Origin: [Clostridium] scindens
GTDB lineage: Bacteria; Bacillota; Clostridia; Lachnospirales; Lachnospiraceae
Length of the DNA stretch: 64,000 nt
Reading direction: 5' to 3'
Assembly: GCF_019597925.1 (NCBI RefSeq)
Contig: NZ_CP080442.1
Location: 1,592,001 to 1,656,000 of the forward strand
Each line of letters starts with the position of its first letter. Within the stretch, counting starts at the first letter, position 1. The position numbers were made by a program, and so were the translations under genes. Below are positions 17,623 through 26,497 of the stretch, piece by piece. The notes beneath the pieces are model-generated. The model was not told the DNA's origin and searched no databases. It was given only the letters and a program-made list of their open reading frames with translations.

Positions 17623-18946
17623 TTATAACGGCAGTTCTTTCGTGTACCGAATCATAGAAACCGTGGCAAACAGCGCGACAATCGACTCTGTTATTGGCAT
17701 GGTAAGCCAAAGGCAGCTGTCCTTTACCAACGGGAGAATAAATATTAAAATACCGCTTACTACAAGCCCTCTTGCTACAGAAACAATGAATGAGGCCTTA
17801 GGCTTTAGCAGCGCCTGAAAATAATATGTAGAGAAAATATTAAACGGCAGGAGCAAAAAAGAGAGTCCATAGCAGTTGATGATGGCCGGAGCCATTGTCA
17901 ATATTTCTCTGGTCGGCGTCATAAAGATCCTCACAAACACATTTGGTACGAACCATGATAACGAGGTCCATAAGAGGCTGAAGAACGCTACCGTATATAG
18001 AGCATATTTTAATGTCTGCTTTATTCTCTGGCCTGACCCTGCGCCATAGTTGACGGAGATAATCGGCTGCGAGGCCTGCCCGACGCTGTAGGCGCAGCAT
18101 TGGACGAATGTGCTGATATTCACGATAATCCCGTAGATAGAAAGGGCGCTTGTGCCGAAATATTTCATAATCTGACGATTGAATAAAATCGTTAAAATTC
18201 CCATCGCGATATCAATAAAAAAGGTTGAAAATCCTGTTACCAGTATTTCTTTCAATTTATAAAATATCCTGGCCGGTTTTACAAAAGCCAGTGAATTTTT
18301 AGAGGAAAAGAAGTGGGACAGCATTACGATGCAAGAGATGACCGAACCGATAGCCGTCGCTAATCCCGCCCCCAAAATTCCCATATCAAAAATAAAGACG
18401 AAGATATAATCGCCAAACACGTTGAATATGCCGCCGGACAAGACGCCAGCCGTTGCAAGCGCCGGATTTTTGTCATTCCTTAAAAAGGCAGCCAGCATTT
18501 GAACGAATAAAAAGCATGGAACGACAAATTTTATAGGGATCAGATAGGTTTGGGCTAATTCTAACAGGTGTTCTTTGGCGCCAAAGAACAGCAATAATTC
18601 TTTGTCAAAAAATAGTATGGCGATCCATGCAATGATAGATAAAAAGACTGAGCCAATTACTGCCGCGGTGAAATACTCGTTTTCGTTTTTTGGAAAGCCT
18701 GTCAGTTCTTCCTTTTAAGATACTGTAGATGACGGAGCCGCCGATTCCCATAAGCAATCCAAGACTGTATATAATATTCCAGATAGGGGCAACAACTGCC
18801 AGCGCGGCAGTGCCGTCAGGGCCTTGATATTGTCCTACGACAGCCATATCTACGATAGAGTAGATGGAAGTGATCAGGGCGCTTCCAAAAGCGGCAGAGA
18901 AGTATTTAAGGTAAATAGGCCTTACTTTTCCGTTTAAGAAATCCAT
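17623..18946 (-). pseudogene. MATE-family multidrug exporter, broken by a one-base insertion
   Basis: The start is the ATG behind AAGGAGGG (MDFLNGKVRPIYLKYFSAAF), and helices 1-2 (SIYSIVDMAVVGQYQG) read normally to about residue 85. The frame then shifts, and the rest of the exporter (LLFFGAKEHLLELAQTYLIP to the end) is read in another frame. Removing one base from the A6 run (coding strand; T6 at 18686-18691) turns SKKRKRVFHRG into SKNENEYFTAAVIGSV and gives an exact 440-residue MATE protein with about 12 helices. These proteins export drugs in exchange for Na+ or H+. It may be inactivated, phase-variable or a sequencing error. Its leader carries a promoter and an attenuator-like hairpin. 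Confidence 0.85.
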
Positions 18947-18964
18947 ACATTTCCCTCCTTTTTC

Positions 18965-19016
18965 CAAAAAAAGAACTGGGCAAGGAACAGATATTTCAAT
19001 CTGCCGCCTTGTCCAG
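18965..19016 (-). promoter_or_regulatory. Attenuator-like terminator in the MATE leader
   Basis: On the minus strand CTGGACAAGG pairs with CCTTGCCCAG (one mismatch), enclosing an inner CAGAT/ATCTG stem, and is followed by TTCTTTTTTT. It sits downstream of a good promoter (19061-19088) and only a few bases before the ribosome binding site, so transcripts from that promoter must read through it to express the gene. Confidence 0.7.
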
Positions 19017-19060
19017 CTTATCATTTCTAAAATGAATGACTCGCCCTCCGAGCAATGCTT

Positions 19061-19088
19061 ATTATAGCAAAATCAATTTTATTGTCAA
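19061..19088 (-). promoter_or_regulatory. Sigma-A promoter for the MATE gene
   Basis: TTGACA and TATAAT, both perfect, are separated by 16 bases on the minus strand, 27 bases after the histidine kinase stop codon. The leader from the expected start to the ATG is about 105 bases and contains the hairpin above. Confidence 0.8.
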
Positions 19089-19114
19089 TCGCTTCCTTGA
19101 AATCCTTAATCGAA

Positions 19115-21715
19115 CTAGACTTCTTCAAGGAAACTTTTGATTGTCTGAAATAACTGCTGATAGTCTACCGGCTTGGCCAAATGGCCGTTCATTCCAGATT
19201 CATAGGCCTTCACAACATCTTCATGGAACGCATTGGCTGTCATGGCAATAATAGGAATGGTCTTTGCCCTGGCATGCCCTGACCTGCGGATGGACTCGGT
19301 GGACTGGTAGCCGTTCATAACTGGCATCTGCACATCCATAAGGATTAGATCTAGTTCGTCGGCATCAGACATAAATATGTCTACAGCCTCCTGCCCGTTG
19401 CAAGCGCAGGTAACGTCGATATTCATCATTTTCAACATCTCCATGGCGATCTCGCGGTTTAGTTCATTATCCTCAACCAGCAGCACGCGGCAGTCCGCCA
19501 TCTGCATATTCTCATACTCTTGTCCCTGGGAATATACTCTTTTTTCTGTACCGGTAACGGAAAGCAGCGTATTATAGAGAGTGGAAGAGAAGATAGGCTT
19601 TGACAGGAATGCATTGGCTCCTGCCTCGCGCGCGCTCTTTTCAATGGAACTCCAGTCATAAGCCGTAATGATGATGATCGTGGTATCAGGCCCTACAAAC
19701 TCTCTTACCTTCCGTGTCACCTCTATGCCGTTCATATCAGGCATCTTCCAGTCAATAAAGCATACGTCATAGTCTTCCCCGATTTTATGTGCAGAGATGA
19801 CCTTTTCTACACATTCCGTACCACTTAGAACCCAGCTGGATGAGATGCCCAGATTCTCCAATGTCAGAGATGTATGCAGACAGCTGTCACGGTCGTCGTC
19901 TGCAATAAGGACATTCAAGGCATCAAGATCCTGGGGACGATGATGGATTTGCTTTTCATTCACCGGCGTATCAAAATCTAATTCAACGGTAAAGGTACTT
20001 CCTTGATTTGGCTCGCTCTCAACCGCGATCGTGCCGCCCATCAAAGTAATCAGATTCTTGGTAATAGACATTCCCAATCCGGTACCTTTACTTTCCTGAT
20101 TGTTACATCGGTTTTCCTGCTCAAAAGGCTGGAACAGCCGCTCCATAAATTCCGGAGTCATGCCGATGCCTGTATCCTTAACTGTAAAACGTAGGCGCAC
20201 CCGGTTTTTCTTTCTCTGAAGCTGACGAATCTCCAAGACCACTTTGCCGCCTTCCGGCGTGAATTTCAGCGCGTTGGACAGAAGATTGATCAAGATCTGG
20301 TTGAGACGGAGGGAATCCCCTAACAGATCTGTATCAGTAATATCTACCAAAGGCATACTGAAATCTATATTCTTGTCCGCAGCCTGCTGATATATGATGG
20401 ACGTAATATACTCCGCAACATGTTCCAGATTAAAGGTCTCCTTGGAAACAGTCATCTTGCCTTCATCAATCTTTGACATGTCAAGAACATCATTGATCAA
20501 GGTCATAAGGTGCTTGGATGAATAGCCGATTTTTTCCAGACAACTTTCTACGCGCGCCCGATCTTCTATGAAAGCGGCGGCAATCGTCGTCATGCCAATG
20601 ATTGCATTCATAGGAGTACGGATTTCATGACTCATTTTGGAAAGGAAATTCTGCTTGGCAGAATTTGCGTTTTGCGCATTGATAAGCGCATCCTCCAAAG
20701 TCTGCTTGATACGCATATCTTCTGACTGGTCAGACACAGACAGTATGCAGCGGACAATCTTGCCATGGACGATATATGGAAACATCTGGAGGCGTATCCA
20801 ACGGATCTCTCCGGAAGAAACGCGCATATGCAGATCAATGCTTTTGTCGCCGTCAAGTCCTCTTTGCTGTAGAAATTCATCAAATGCCTTCTGATCTTCT
20901 CCGGCAATCCGATCGCGAAGAGCCGTCAAGTCCTTGGTAAATTCAGTTTCTTTTATTTCCAGTACCCGCTCGCAGTTTGAACTCACATATTCCAGGGAAT
21001 CATGTTCTTGATTAAGAATCAGAAATACCATATCTACGCTTGTGGAAAGGTTGTCAAACAGCTGCTCCCGGTATCGGACTTCCTGGATGTTCTTCTGTTC
21101 TCTCCAGAAGGCCAGCAGGAAATAGGAGGGAAGGAAGAGTGTAAGCAGCACGGAGGCTGCGGTAGCCTTTGTAGCCATGCCTCTTGAATCTTTTTCCAGA
21201 TTCTGTACTTTCTTATCAGCATAATCGATGATTGTCTCCAGCGCGTCGTTTACCGCATCGTATTTAGGATACAAGTTTGCTTCAACATATTTGATTGTCT
21301 CCTGTTCATCTAGATTTACCACAATGGGCAGCGCCTCATTCTGCGTTTTCTCCAACGCCTCCATTGCCTTCTGAAGCCGGTCGGCATCCTCTTTTGGCCC
21401 CAGGTACTGGCGGCTAATTATGCCGATTGAATGATACTGCATCTCATATCTTTCATTCAATAATTGCTGTAAATCCTGTTCGCTCCAGTCCGGCCGGGTA
21501 AACATACTCATAATGAAGAAGCGCATATCCAAAAGACGGGAGCGGGTAGCCCTTGATTCATTTGAGACAGTATATGGATGTTCATAGATGATGGATGCCA
21601 TTTTCTGCATCCGGTAGGTAGTAATAATACTTGAAGCAGACACAATAATGGCCAGTATGCATACCGCGATCAGCCCTTTGCCAGGAATGCCAAATCGCTT
21701 CTTCTCTGTTTTCAT
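19115..21715 (-). CDS. Hybrid sensor histidine kinase with two receiver domains
   Basis: 866 residues. Transmembrane helices at about 13-34 and 190-212 frame an extracellular four-helix-type sensor. A PAS-like domain (about 225-335) leads to HisKA with the phospho-acceptor in MSHEIRTPMNAIIGMT (about 357-372), then an ATPase domain with NQILINLLSNALKF, DTGIGMTPEFMERLFQPFEQ and GTGLGMSITKNL. Two receiver domains follow: the first with acceptor Asp in VCFIDWKMPDMNG, the second with LILMDVQMPVMNG; both have the switch Thr/Ser and Lys (SKPIF, AKPVD). No HPt or output domain is present, so phosphate may pass to separate proteins. Only 3 bases separate it from the chemoreceptor gene upstream. Confidence 0.92.
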   Translation of the reverse strand: MKTEKKRFGIPGKGLIAVCILAIIVSASSIITTYRMQKMASIIYEHPYTVSNESRATRSRLLDMRFFIMSMFTRPDWSEQDLQQLLNERYEMQYHSIGIISRQYLGPKEDADRLQKAMEALEKTQNEALPIVVNLDEQETIKYVEANLYPKYDAVNDALETIIDYADKKVQNLEKDSRGMATKATAASVLLTLFLPSYFLLAFWREQKNIQEVRYREQLFDNLSTSVDMVFLILNQEHDSLEYVSSNCERVLEIKETEFTKDLTALRDRIAGEDQKAFDEFLQQRGLDGDKSIDLHMRVSSGEIRWIRLQMFPYIVHGKIVRCILSVSDQSEDMRIKQTLEDALINAQNANSAKQNFLSKMSHEIRTPMNAIIGMTTIAAAFIEDRARVESCLEKIGYSSKHLMTLINDVLDMSKIDEGKMTVSKETFNLEHVAEYITSIIYQQAADKNIDFSMPLVDITDTDLLGDSLRLNQILINLLSNALKFTPEGGKVVLEIRQLQRKKNRVRLRFTVKDTGIGMTPEFMERLFQPFEQENRCNNQESKGTGLGMSITKNLITLMGGTIAVESEPNQGSTFTVELDFDTPVNEKQIHHRPQDLDALNVLIADDDRDSCLHTSLTLENLGISSSWVLSGTECVEKVISAHKIGEDYDVCFIDWKMPDMNGIEVTRKVREFVGPDTTIIIITAYDWSSIEKSAREAGANAFLSKPIFSSTLYNTLLSVTGTEKRVYSQGQEYENMQMADCRVLLVEDNELNREIAMEMLKMMNIDVTCACNGQEAVDIFMSDADELDLILMDVQMPVMNGYQSTESIRRSGHARAKTIPIIAMTANAFHEDVVKAYESGMNGHLAKPVDYQQLFQTIKSFLEEV

Positions 21716-21718
21716 CCG

Positions 21719-23407
21719 TTACTTCTCCTTCTTTCCCAGTTTAAAACTGCTGGCCAGCCTGCTTAATAACTGCGCCTGATAGGATAGCTCTTCACTAGTG
21801 GCAGCGATTTCTTCTGCCGTAGCAGAACTAGACTGTACAATATCGGAAATTTGATTGATTTCCTGCATGATCTGGCGGACAGATAATTCCTGCTTCACCG
21901 AAGCATCGGTTATGTAATGAATGGATTCGCTTATGCTTTCCACTTCATTTGCCACTCTTAATAGCGAATTGGCAGTGAGGTCTGCAATTTTGTCTCCCTG
22001 AGTGACTTTATCAAGCGATTTTTTTATCAAGTCTGCCGTACTCTTTGATGCTTCTGATGATTTGGTCGCCAGCTGCCGGATCTCATTGGCCACAACGGAA
22101 AATCCTTTTCCGTGTTCCCCTGCCCGTGCCGCCTCGACGCCCGCATTCAAAGCGAGGATATTGGTTTGGAAAGCGATATCATTAATGGTGTTGATGATTT
22201 GTCCGATTAAATTTGAACTGCTACGGATTTCTGCCATGGCTGACAGCATGTCCTGCATCTGCCTGCGGCTGCCTTCCGCATCCGCCCGCACTGCCTTGGA
22301 CTGCTCATTTACTGCCTTGGCATTCTTTACGTTATTTGCAACCTGTTCCGAGATGTCATTGATGGCAGTCGACAGCGCTTCTATGGAGGCAGCCTGTTCC
22401 GTAGCTCCCTGGGCCTGGATCTGAGCGCCTGAAGCTACCTGCTCTGATCCGGCGGCCACTTGCTGCGCAGATTGGCTGATCTGCAGCAAGGCGGCTCTCA
22501 GATTACCGATAATCATATTCAAGGAGGAGAGTACGCTGTCCAATTCCCCGACGTAACTGTCCTTTGCCTGGCTGCTTATGCCAAAGTTGCCATTGGCCAT
22601 CTCATTCAGCAGGTATGTCTCGTCCCTGATGACCGTTGAAAGTATGGTGATCATGCTCCTCATATCATTGGCAAGATGCCCCATCTCGTCTCCGGACTCA
22701 TAGGTAACCTCTGTAGTTGAAAACTGACCGCTGGCGATGCCGAGCGCGGCCTGCTCAAGTTCCTTGATTCCCTTGGAAATCCCCCTGGAGATAGACATGC
22801 AGAAGCCAATGCTAATAATCAGGCTGGCAATGCCTAAGGCTACCAGCATCGTAATGGCATTCGCCTGCTGGCTTTTTAGTTCCTCCATCAGCTGCAGCCC
22901 TTTGCTGTTCCCGCTTTCAATCAGTTTGTCCAGGTTTTTCTGGGCCTCTTTTATTACTAATATGTTATTGTGTTCCATATAATCTGCAGCTTCTTCATTT
23001 TTATTCTCGCTCGCCAGAGAAAGGACGTGTTCCCGCATAGGGGTGAGCCGGGTCAGGCAATCTTCGAGATTCTCTATAATTTGCTGATCGCCCAGAAAGT
23101 GTTTCTTGACGACAGGAAGTTCATCCTGAATTGTTGCAGCAGAATCCAGCGCATTGGCTTTTGCCTCCTTAATAATATCCTCATCTGTATTTACAATGGT
23201 ACGGTAGGTGGCTTTCTGCATTCTTTCAAAATTTGAATTAATGATGTTGGCACTCTCATTGACGACGAATGGTCCTTCATAAAAAACCTTCATCTTAGAA
23301 TTCAGATTCACTAGATTTACGATACCTACGCCAAAACCAATACACATCAACGCCAGAATTACGGAATATGAAACCAATAATTTTCTGCCTATACTGAACG
23401 TTTTCAT
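21719..23407 (-). CDS. Methyl-accepting chemotaxis protein
   Basis: 562 residues starting behind GGAGG. Helices at about 10-32 and 187-210 flank a four-helix-bundle ligand domain (4HB_MCP type). HAMP follows (about 211-263), then the coiled-coil signalling domain with its conserved hairpin tip at about 415-450 (NILALNAGVEAARAGEHGKG, FSVVANEIRQLA). A repetitive Ala/Ser/Gln region (AAGSEQVASGAQIQAQGATE) fits adaptation helices. It lacks the C-terminal CheR/CheB pentapeptide. No cheA, cheW or motility gene lies in the window. Tight coupling to a hybrid kinase whose input domain is of the same general type suggests both sense related signals. Confidence 0.92.
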   Translation of the reverse strand: MKTFSIGRKLLVSYSVILALMCIGFGVGIVNLVNLNSKMKVFYEGPFVVNESANIINSNFERMQKATYRTIVNTDEDIIKEAKANALDSAATIQDELPVVKKHFLGDQQIIENLEDCLTRLTPMREHVLSLASENKNEEAADYMEHNNILVIKEAQKNLDKLIESGNSKGLQLMEELKSQQANAITMLVALGIASLIISIGFCMSISRGISKGIKELEQAALGIASGQFSTTEVTYESGDEMGHLANDMRSMITILSTVIRDETYLLNEMANGNFGISSQAKDSYVGELDSVLSSLNMIIGNLRAALLQISQSAQQVAAGSEQVASGAQIQAQGATEQAASIEALSTAINDISEQVANNVKNAKAVNEQSKAVRADAEGSRRQMQDMLSAMAEIRSSSNLIGQIINTINDIAFQTNILALNAGVEAARAGEHGKGFSVVANEIRQLATKSSEASKSTADLIKKSLDKVTQGDKIADLTANSLLRVANEVESISESIHYITDASVKQELSVRQIMQEINQISDIVQSSSATAEEIAATSEELSYQAQLLSRLASSFKLGKKEK

Positions 23408-23590
23408 CCTTAACCTCCATTATGCTCTTTGTTATTTCCATCCTGTCTTCGAACTCTGCTCACATTATGAATATAGTCTATCATAGTCCATGAACATAAG
23501 CAATTCATTTGTCCTTATAAAATTGATATGGGTTGAAAACAATGGCAGACATGTGCCGCTTATGCTAGAATAGAATCAGGAGGTGTATGA

Positions 23591-25015
23591 ATGGAATCGA
23601 ATAATCAATTATATCAGATTGTTTACGATTATTATGCTACCAGAATTCTTTTTGGATACTATAAATTGGGGGAGTCCCTTCCGACAATATCAAAGATCAG
23701 CGAATCTTTCCAGCTGTCCGTGCCAACCGTCAGGACGGCGCTGGCGCTTCTGGAAAAGGACAGATATATCATAACTAAGGCTCCAAAGGCAGCCAAGGTA
23801 ATCTATAAAGTCTCTCAGGATGATTATTTTCAGTATGCTTCTGAGTACCTGATGGCGCGTAAAGATGGACTTGCAGATATTGGACGCGTGAATCTGTGGC
23901 TGTTTGGCCCTTTATTAGACGCCGGTATCAGACAATGGAATGAGAATGATTGGAACATGTGCTGGCAGGAGATCAAAAACTATGATTCTGATGAGATGTC
24001 TCTTGCCATGCGCATATATATGACAGCTCTGTCTTCTCTGAAAAATGATTTGATTCTCAATTTTTTCTGGGAAGTAAACCGTTATACGCGTTTCCCCTAT
24101 CTATGCAGCGAGCGTGAGATTCTGAAGGAAATAGGCAGAGATGACGTGATGGATAAGCTGATTGAAAAAATAGATACGCTTTCCAAAACTCAAATCGCGG
24201 AATACCTCACCCATGAATTGGGCCTGGTGTATAAAAATGAGAATGATTATCTGCTTGAGAAAATTCAGACAATAAAACCAGATGCTTCTTTGGAGAGGGT
24301 GATGCAGATTCCGTTTGAGTGGAAGTTCTATCATAAGCGTTCTCAGATTCGTTATTCCATCGGGGCACAGATCATATTAGAGATTCTAAATGGGCGCTAT
24401 CCTGTGGGAAGCTATCTTCCATCCCTGCCTAAGATGGCAAAACTTTACCAGGTATCTGTAATTACCATACGCCGTACCCTAATCTTTTTGGCTGATTTTG
24501 GCGTGGTGCGGTCTTATCAGGGAAAGGGTACGCAGGTCTGTCTGGGGCAGGGAGAGGTGGATCTGTCTCATGATAACGTACATATTGCCCTGAAATACTT
24601 TTTAGAGAGCCTTCAATTTCTTGCCCTTACAATCCGGTCCGTCTGCCGATTCACTTTTGGAGAGATCTCTGATGAGGCATTTCGTGAATTGATGCAGACG
24701 CTGAACCGGATTCATGAACAGGAGATGGATTATAAGATTCTTGATATTTTTCTGACTTTTATTATAGAACATTGCCCATCGGCTATAATTAGCCATTGCT
24801 ACCATAAACTGGCGAAATGCCTGACGGTAGGATATCCATTTTATCTTCAGCAATGGAAGGCAGAAGATTACAAGCAGATGTTTATCGATATGATTCTGCG
24901 AGTGACTAAGAGTTTAGAATGCAGGGACATAGAGGGCTTGATTGAGCAATGGGGAACGTTTTTGGAAGAGCAGGTGCAGTATAGCCGGACATTTGTTGAA
25001 CAGACAAAAGGCTAG
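23591..25015 (+). CDS. Transcription regulator with two GntR-type winged helices
   Basis: 474 residues behind AGGAGG. The N-terminal 70 residues form a GntR winged helix (ESLPTISKISESFQLSVPTV, RTALALLEKDRYI). A second winged helix of the same kind lies at about 250-320 (YPVGSYLPSLPKMAKLYQVS, VITIRRTLIFLADFGVV). Each is followed by roughly 150-180 mostly helical residues with no recognised effector domain. Standard GntR regulators have one DNA-binding domain and dimerise; here one chain could bind both half-sites. The gene is divergent from the chemoreceptor-kinase pair with a 183-base shared intergenic region, so control of that pair is likely but unproven. Confidence 0.8.
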   Translation: MESNNQLYQIVYDYYATRILFGYYKLGESLPTISKISESFQLSVPTVRTALALLEKDRYIITKAPKAAKVIYKVSQDDYFQYASEYLMARKDGLADIGRVNLWLFGPLLDAGIRQWNENDWNMCWQEIKNYDSDEMSLAMRIYMTALSSLKNDLILNFFWEVNRYTRFPYLCSEREILKEIGRDDVMDKLIEKIDTLSKTQIAEYLTHELGLVYKNENDYLLEKIQTIKPDASLERVMQIPFEWKFYHKRSQIRYSIGAQIILEILNGRYPVGSYLPSLPKMAKLYQVSVITIRRTLIFLADFGVVRSYQGKGTQVCLGQGEVDLSHDNVHIALKYFLESLQFLALTIRSVCRFTFGEISDEAFRELMQTLNRIHEQEMDYKILDIFLTFIIEHCPSAIISHCYHKLAKCLTVGYPFYLQQWKAEDYKQMFIDMILRVTKSLECRDIEGLIEQWGTFLEEQVQYSRTFVEQTKG

Positions 25016-25059
25016 AGTTCAAGGAAGACATATCCATTATTAGAGCAGGAGGTTTTAAC

Positions 25060-25677
25060 ATGAAAGTATTGATGATTAACGGAAGTCCTCACAGCAATGG
25101 AAATACATTTACAGCCTTGCAGGAGATGGAAAAGATATTTAAGGAAGAGGGAATCGCAACCGAAATAATTCATGCGGGCAATCAGGATATAAGAGGCTGC
25201 ATTGCCTGCTATTCCTGTAAGGATAAGGGGCGGTGCATATTTGATGATATCGTAAATGAAGTGGCGCCGAAGTTTGAAGCGTGTGATGGACTGGTCGTGG
25301 CAAGCCCGGTCTATTATGCATCCGCCAATGCCACGCTGATCGCTCTTCTTGACCGCCTGTTTTACAGTACCCGTTTTGACAAGACGATGAAGGTCGGGGC
25401 CAGCGTCGTAGCAGCGAGAAGAGGAGGGCTGTCAGCCACGTTTGACGAACTGAATAAATATTTTACCATTGCGGGAATGCCGGTTGCATCCAGCCAGTAC
25501 TGGAACAGCATCCACGGGAGCGCGCCCGCAGAAGCAAGGCAGGATAAGGAAGGGCTTCAAATCATGCGTACGCTGGCAAGAAACATGGCATTTCTCATAA
25601 AAAGCATTCAATTAGGAAAAGAGACTTACGGGCTGCCGGAAAAAGAGCCGGCCACGCCTATGAATTTTATAAGATAA
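25060..25677 (+). CDS. NADPH-dependent FMN reductase / iron-sulfur flavoprotein family
   Basis: 205 residues with a flavodoxin-like fold. MKVLMINGSPHSNGNTFTAL is the FMN phosphate-binding loop; GCIACYSCKDKGRCIFDD is a compact cysteine motif that binds a 4Fe-4S cluster in archaeal-type iron-sulfur flavoproteins, although here the spacing could also be structural. ASPVYYASANATLIALLDRL is the usual second flavin-contact segment. Such proteins reduce quinones, nitro compounds or disulfides in anaerobes. AGGAGG precedes the start and a strong terminator ends the unit, so it may be cotranscribed with the GntR-type gene 45 bases upstream or stand alone. Confidence 0.85.
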   Translation: MKVLMINGSPHSNGNTFTALQEMEKIFKEEGIATEIIHAGNQDIRGCIACYSCKDKGRCIFDDIVNEVAPKFEACDGLVVASPVYYASANATLIALLDRLFYSTRFDKTMKVGASVVAARRGGLSATFDELNKYFTIAGMPVASSQYWNSIHGSAPAEARQDKEGLQIMRTLARNMAFLIKSIQLGKETYGLPEKEPATPMNFIR

Positions 25678-25697
25678 AGATTAGAGGAAGCAGCAAC

Positions 25698-25739
25698 AAA
25701 CAAGGCAGGAGAGTCAGATCGACTCTCCTGCCTTGTTTT
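25698..25739 (+). terminator. Strong intrinsic terminator
   Basis: An 18-bp perfect stem running from AAACAAGGCAGG to CCTGCCTTGTTT with a 5-base loop is followed by TTTTG. It closes the flavoprotein transcript before the TetR operon. Confidence 0.9.
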
Positions 25740-25777
25740 GGAGTTTTGAATTCGAATAGATTAAGAGGCGGTTCATC

Positions 25778-25831
25778 TTGACAGTTGTAGGAAAGGATGT
25801 TACTATAAAATAACAGACCGACGGTCGGTCT
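25778..25831 (+). promoter_or_regulatory. Promoter and palindromic TetR operator
   Basis: TTGACA (25778-25783), a 17-base spacer and TACTAT (25801-25806) form a promoter. The perfect 17-bp palindrome AGACCGACGGTCGGTCT (25815-25831) covers the expected transcription start. It is the classic layout for autoregulation by the TetR protein encoded 24 bases further on. Confidence 0.85.
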
Positions 25832-25854
25832 ATATTTAAGATGAGGAGATTATT

Positions 25855-26496
25855 ATGAGAATCGTAAAAGAAGCAAACGAAAGAAAAAATGAAATATTAG
25901 ATGCCGCGGCAGCATTGTTCGCGCAAAAAGGATTCGATCATACCAGTACCAGTGAAATTATGGAGGCAGTTGGGATTGCAAAAGGCACGCTTTATCATCA
26001 TTTTAAGTCGAAAGAGGCTATCATGGATGCGATTATCGAGAGACAGAGCGAGCGTATGCTTGCTGCGGCCAGGAAGACGGCCGAAGATCGCAGCATCCCT
26101 GTGCCGGAACGCATGCTCCGCGTAGTGATGGCGCTGAAGCTGGAAGGCGCGCAAGGGGAAGGAGGCAGGGATATGATTGAGCATCTGCATAAGCCCCAGA
26201 ATGCGCTGATGCATCAGAAATCGAAACAGATTATTATGAAGGAGGTTCCGCCAATTTTGGCGATCGTCCTGCAAGATGGCATAGAACAAGGGCTTTTTGA
26301 TTCGCCCTATCCTCTGGAATGCATGGAGATGTCCGTAGCCTATCTGAATACGCTGCTGGATGACGGAATCATAGAACTTACGGAAGAAGAGCGCCGTGGA
26401 CGGATCCAGGCCTTCATCTTCCATTTGGAACGGCTTTTGGGAGTGGAGCAAGGTCAGTTTGACTTTATCGAAAAGATGTTTGAAGGTGGTGAATAG
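25855..26496 (+). CDS. TetR-family repressor of the downstream efflux operon
   Basis: 213 residues. The N-terminal helix-turn-helix (about 12-57) includes TSEIMEAVGIAKGTLYHHF, the standard TetR recognition motif. The remaining helical part is the ligand-binding and dimer domain and has no subfamily signature I recognise. A perfect palindrome overlaps its promoter. The stop is followed one base later by the MFS start, and then by an ABC permease and ATPase, so the four genes form one operon that the repressor most likely controls in response to an exported compound. Confidence 0.9.
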   Translation: MRIVKEANERKNEILDAAAALFAQKGFDHTSTSEIMEAVGIAKGTLYHHFKSKEAIMDAIIERQSERMLAAARKTAEDRSIPVPERMLRVVMALKLEGAQGEGGRDMIEHLHKPQNALMHQKSKQIIMKEVPPILAIVLQDGIEQGLFDSPYPLECMEMSVAYLNTLLDDGIIELTEEERRGRIQAFIFHLERLLGVEQGQFDFIEKMFEGGE

Positions 26497-26497
26497 G

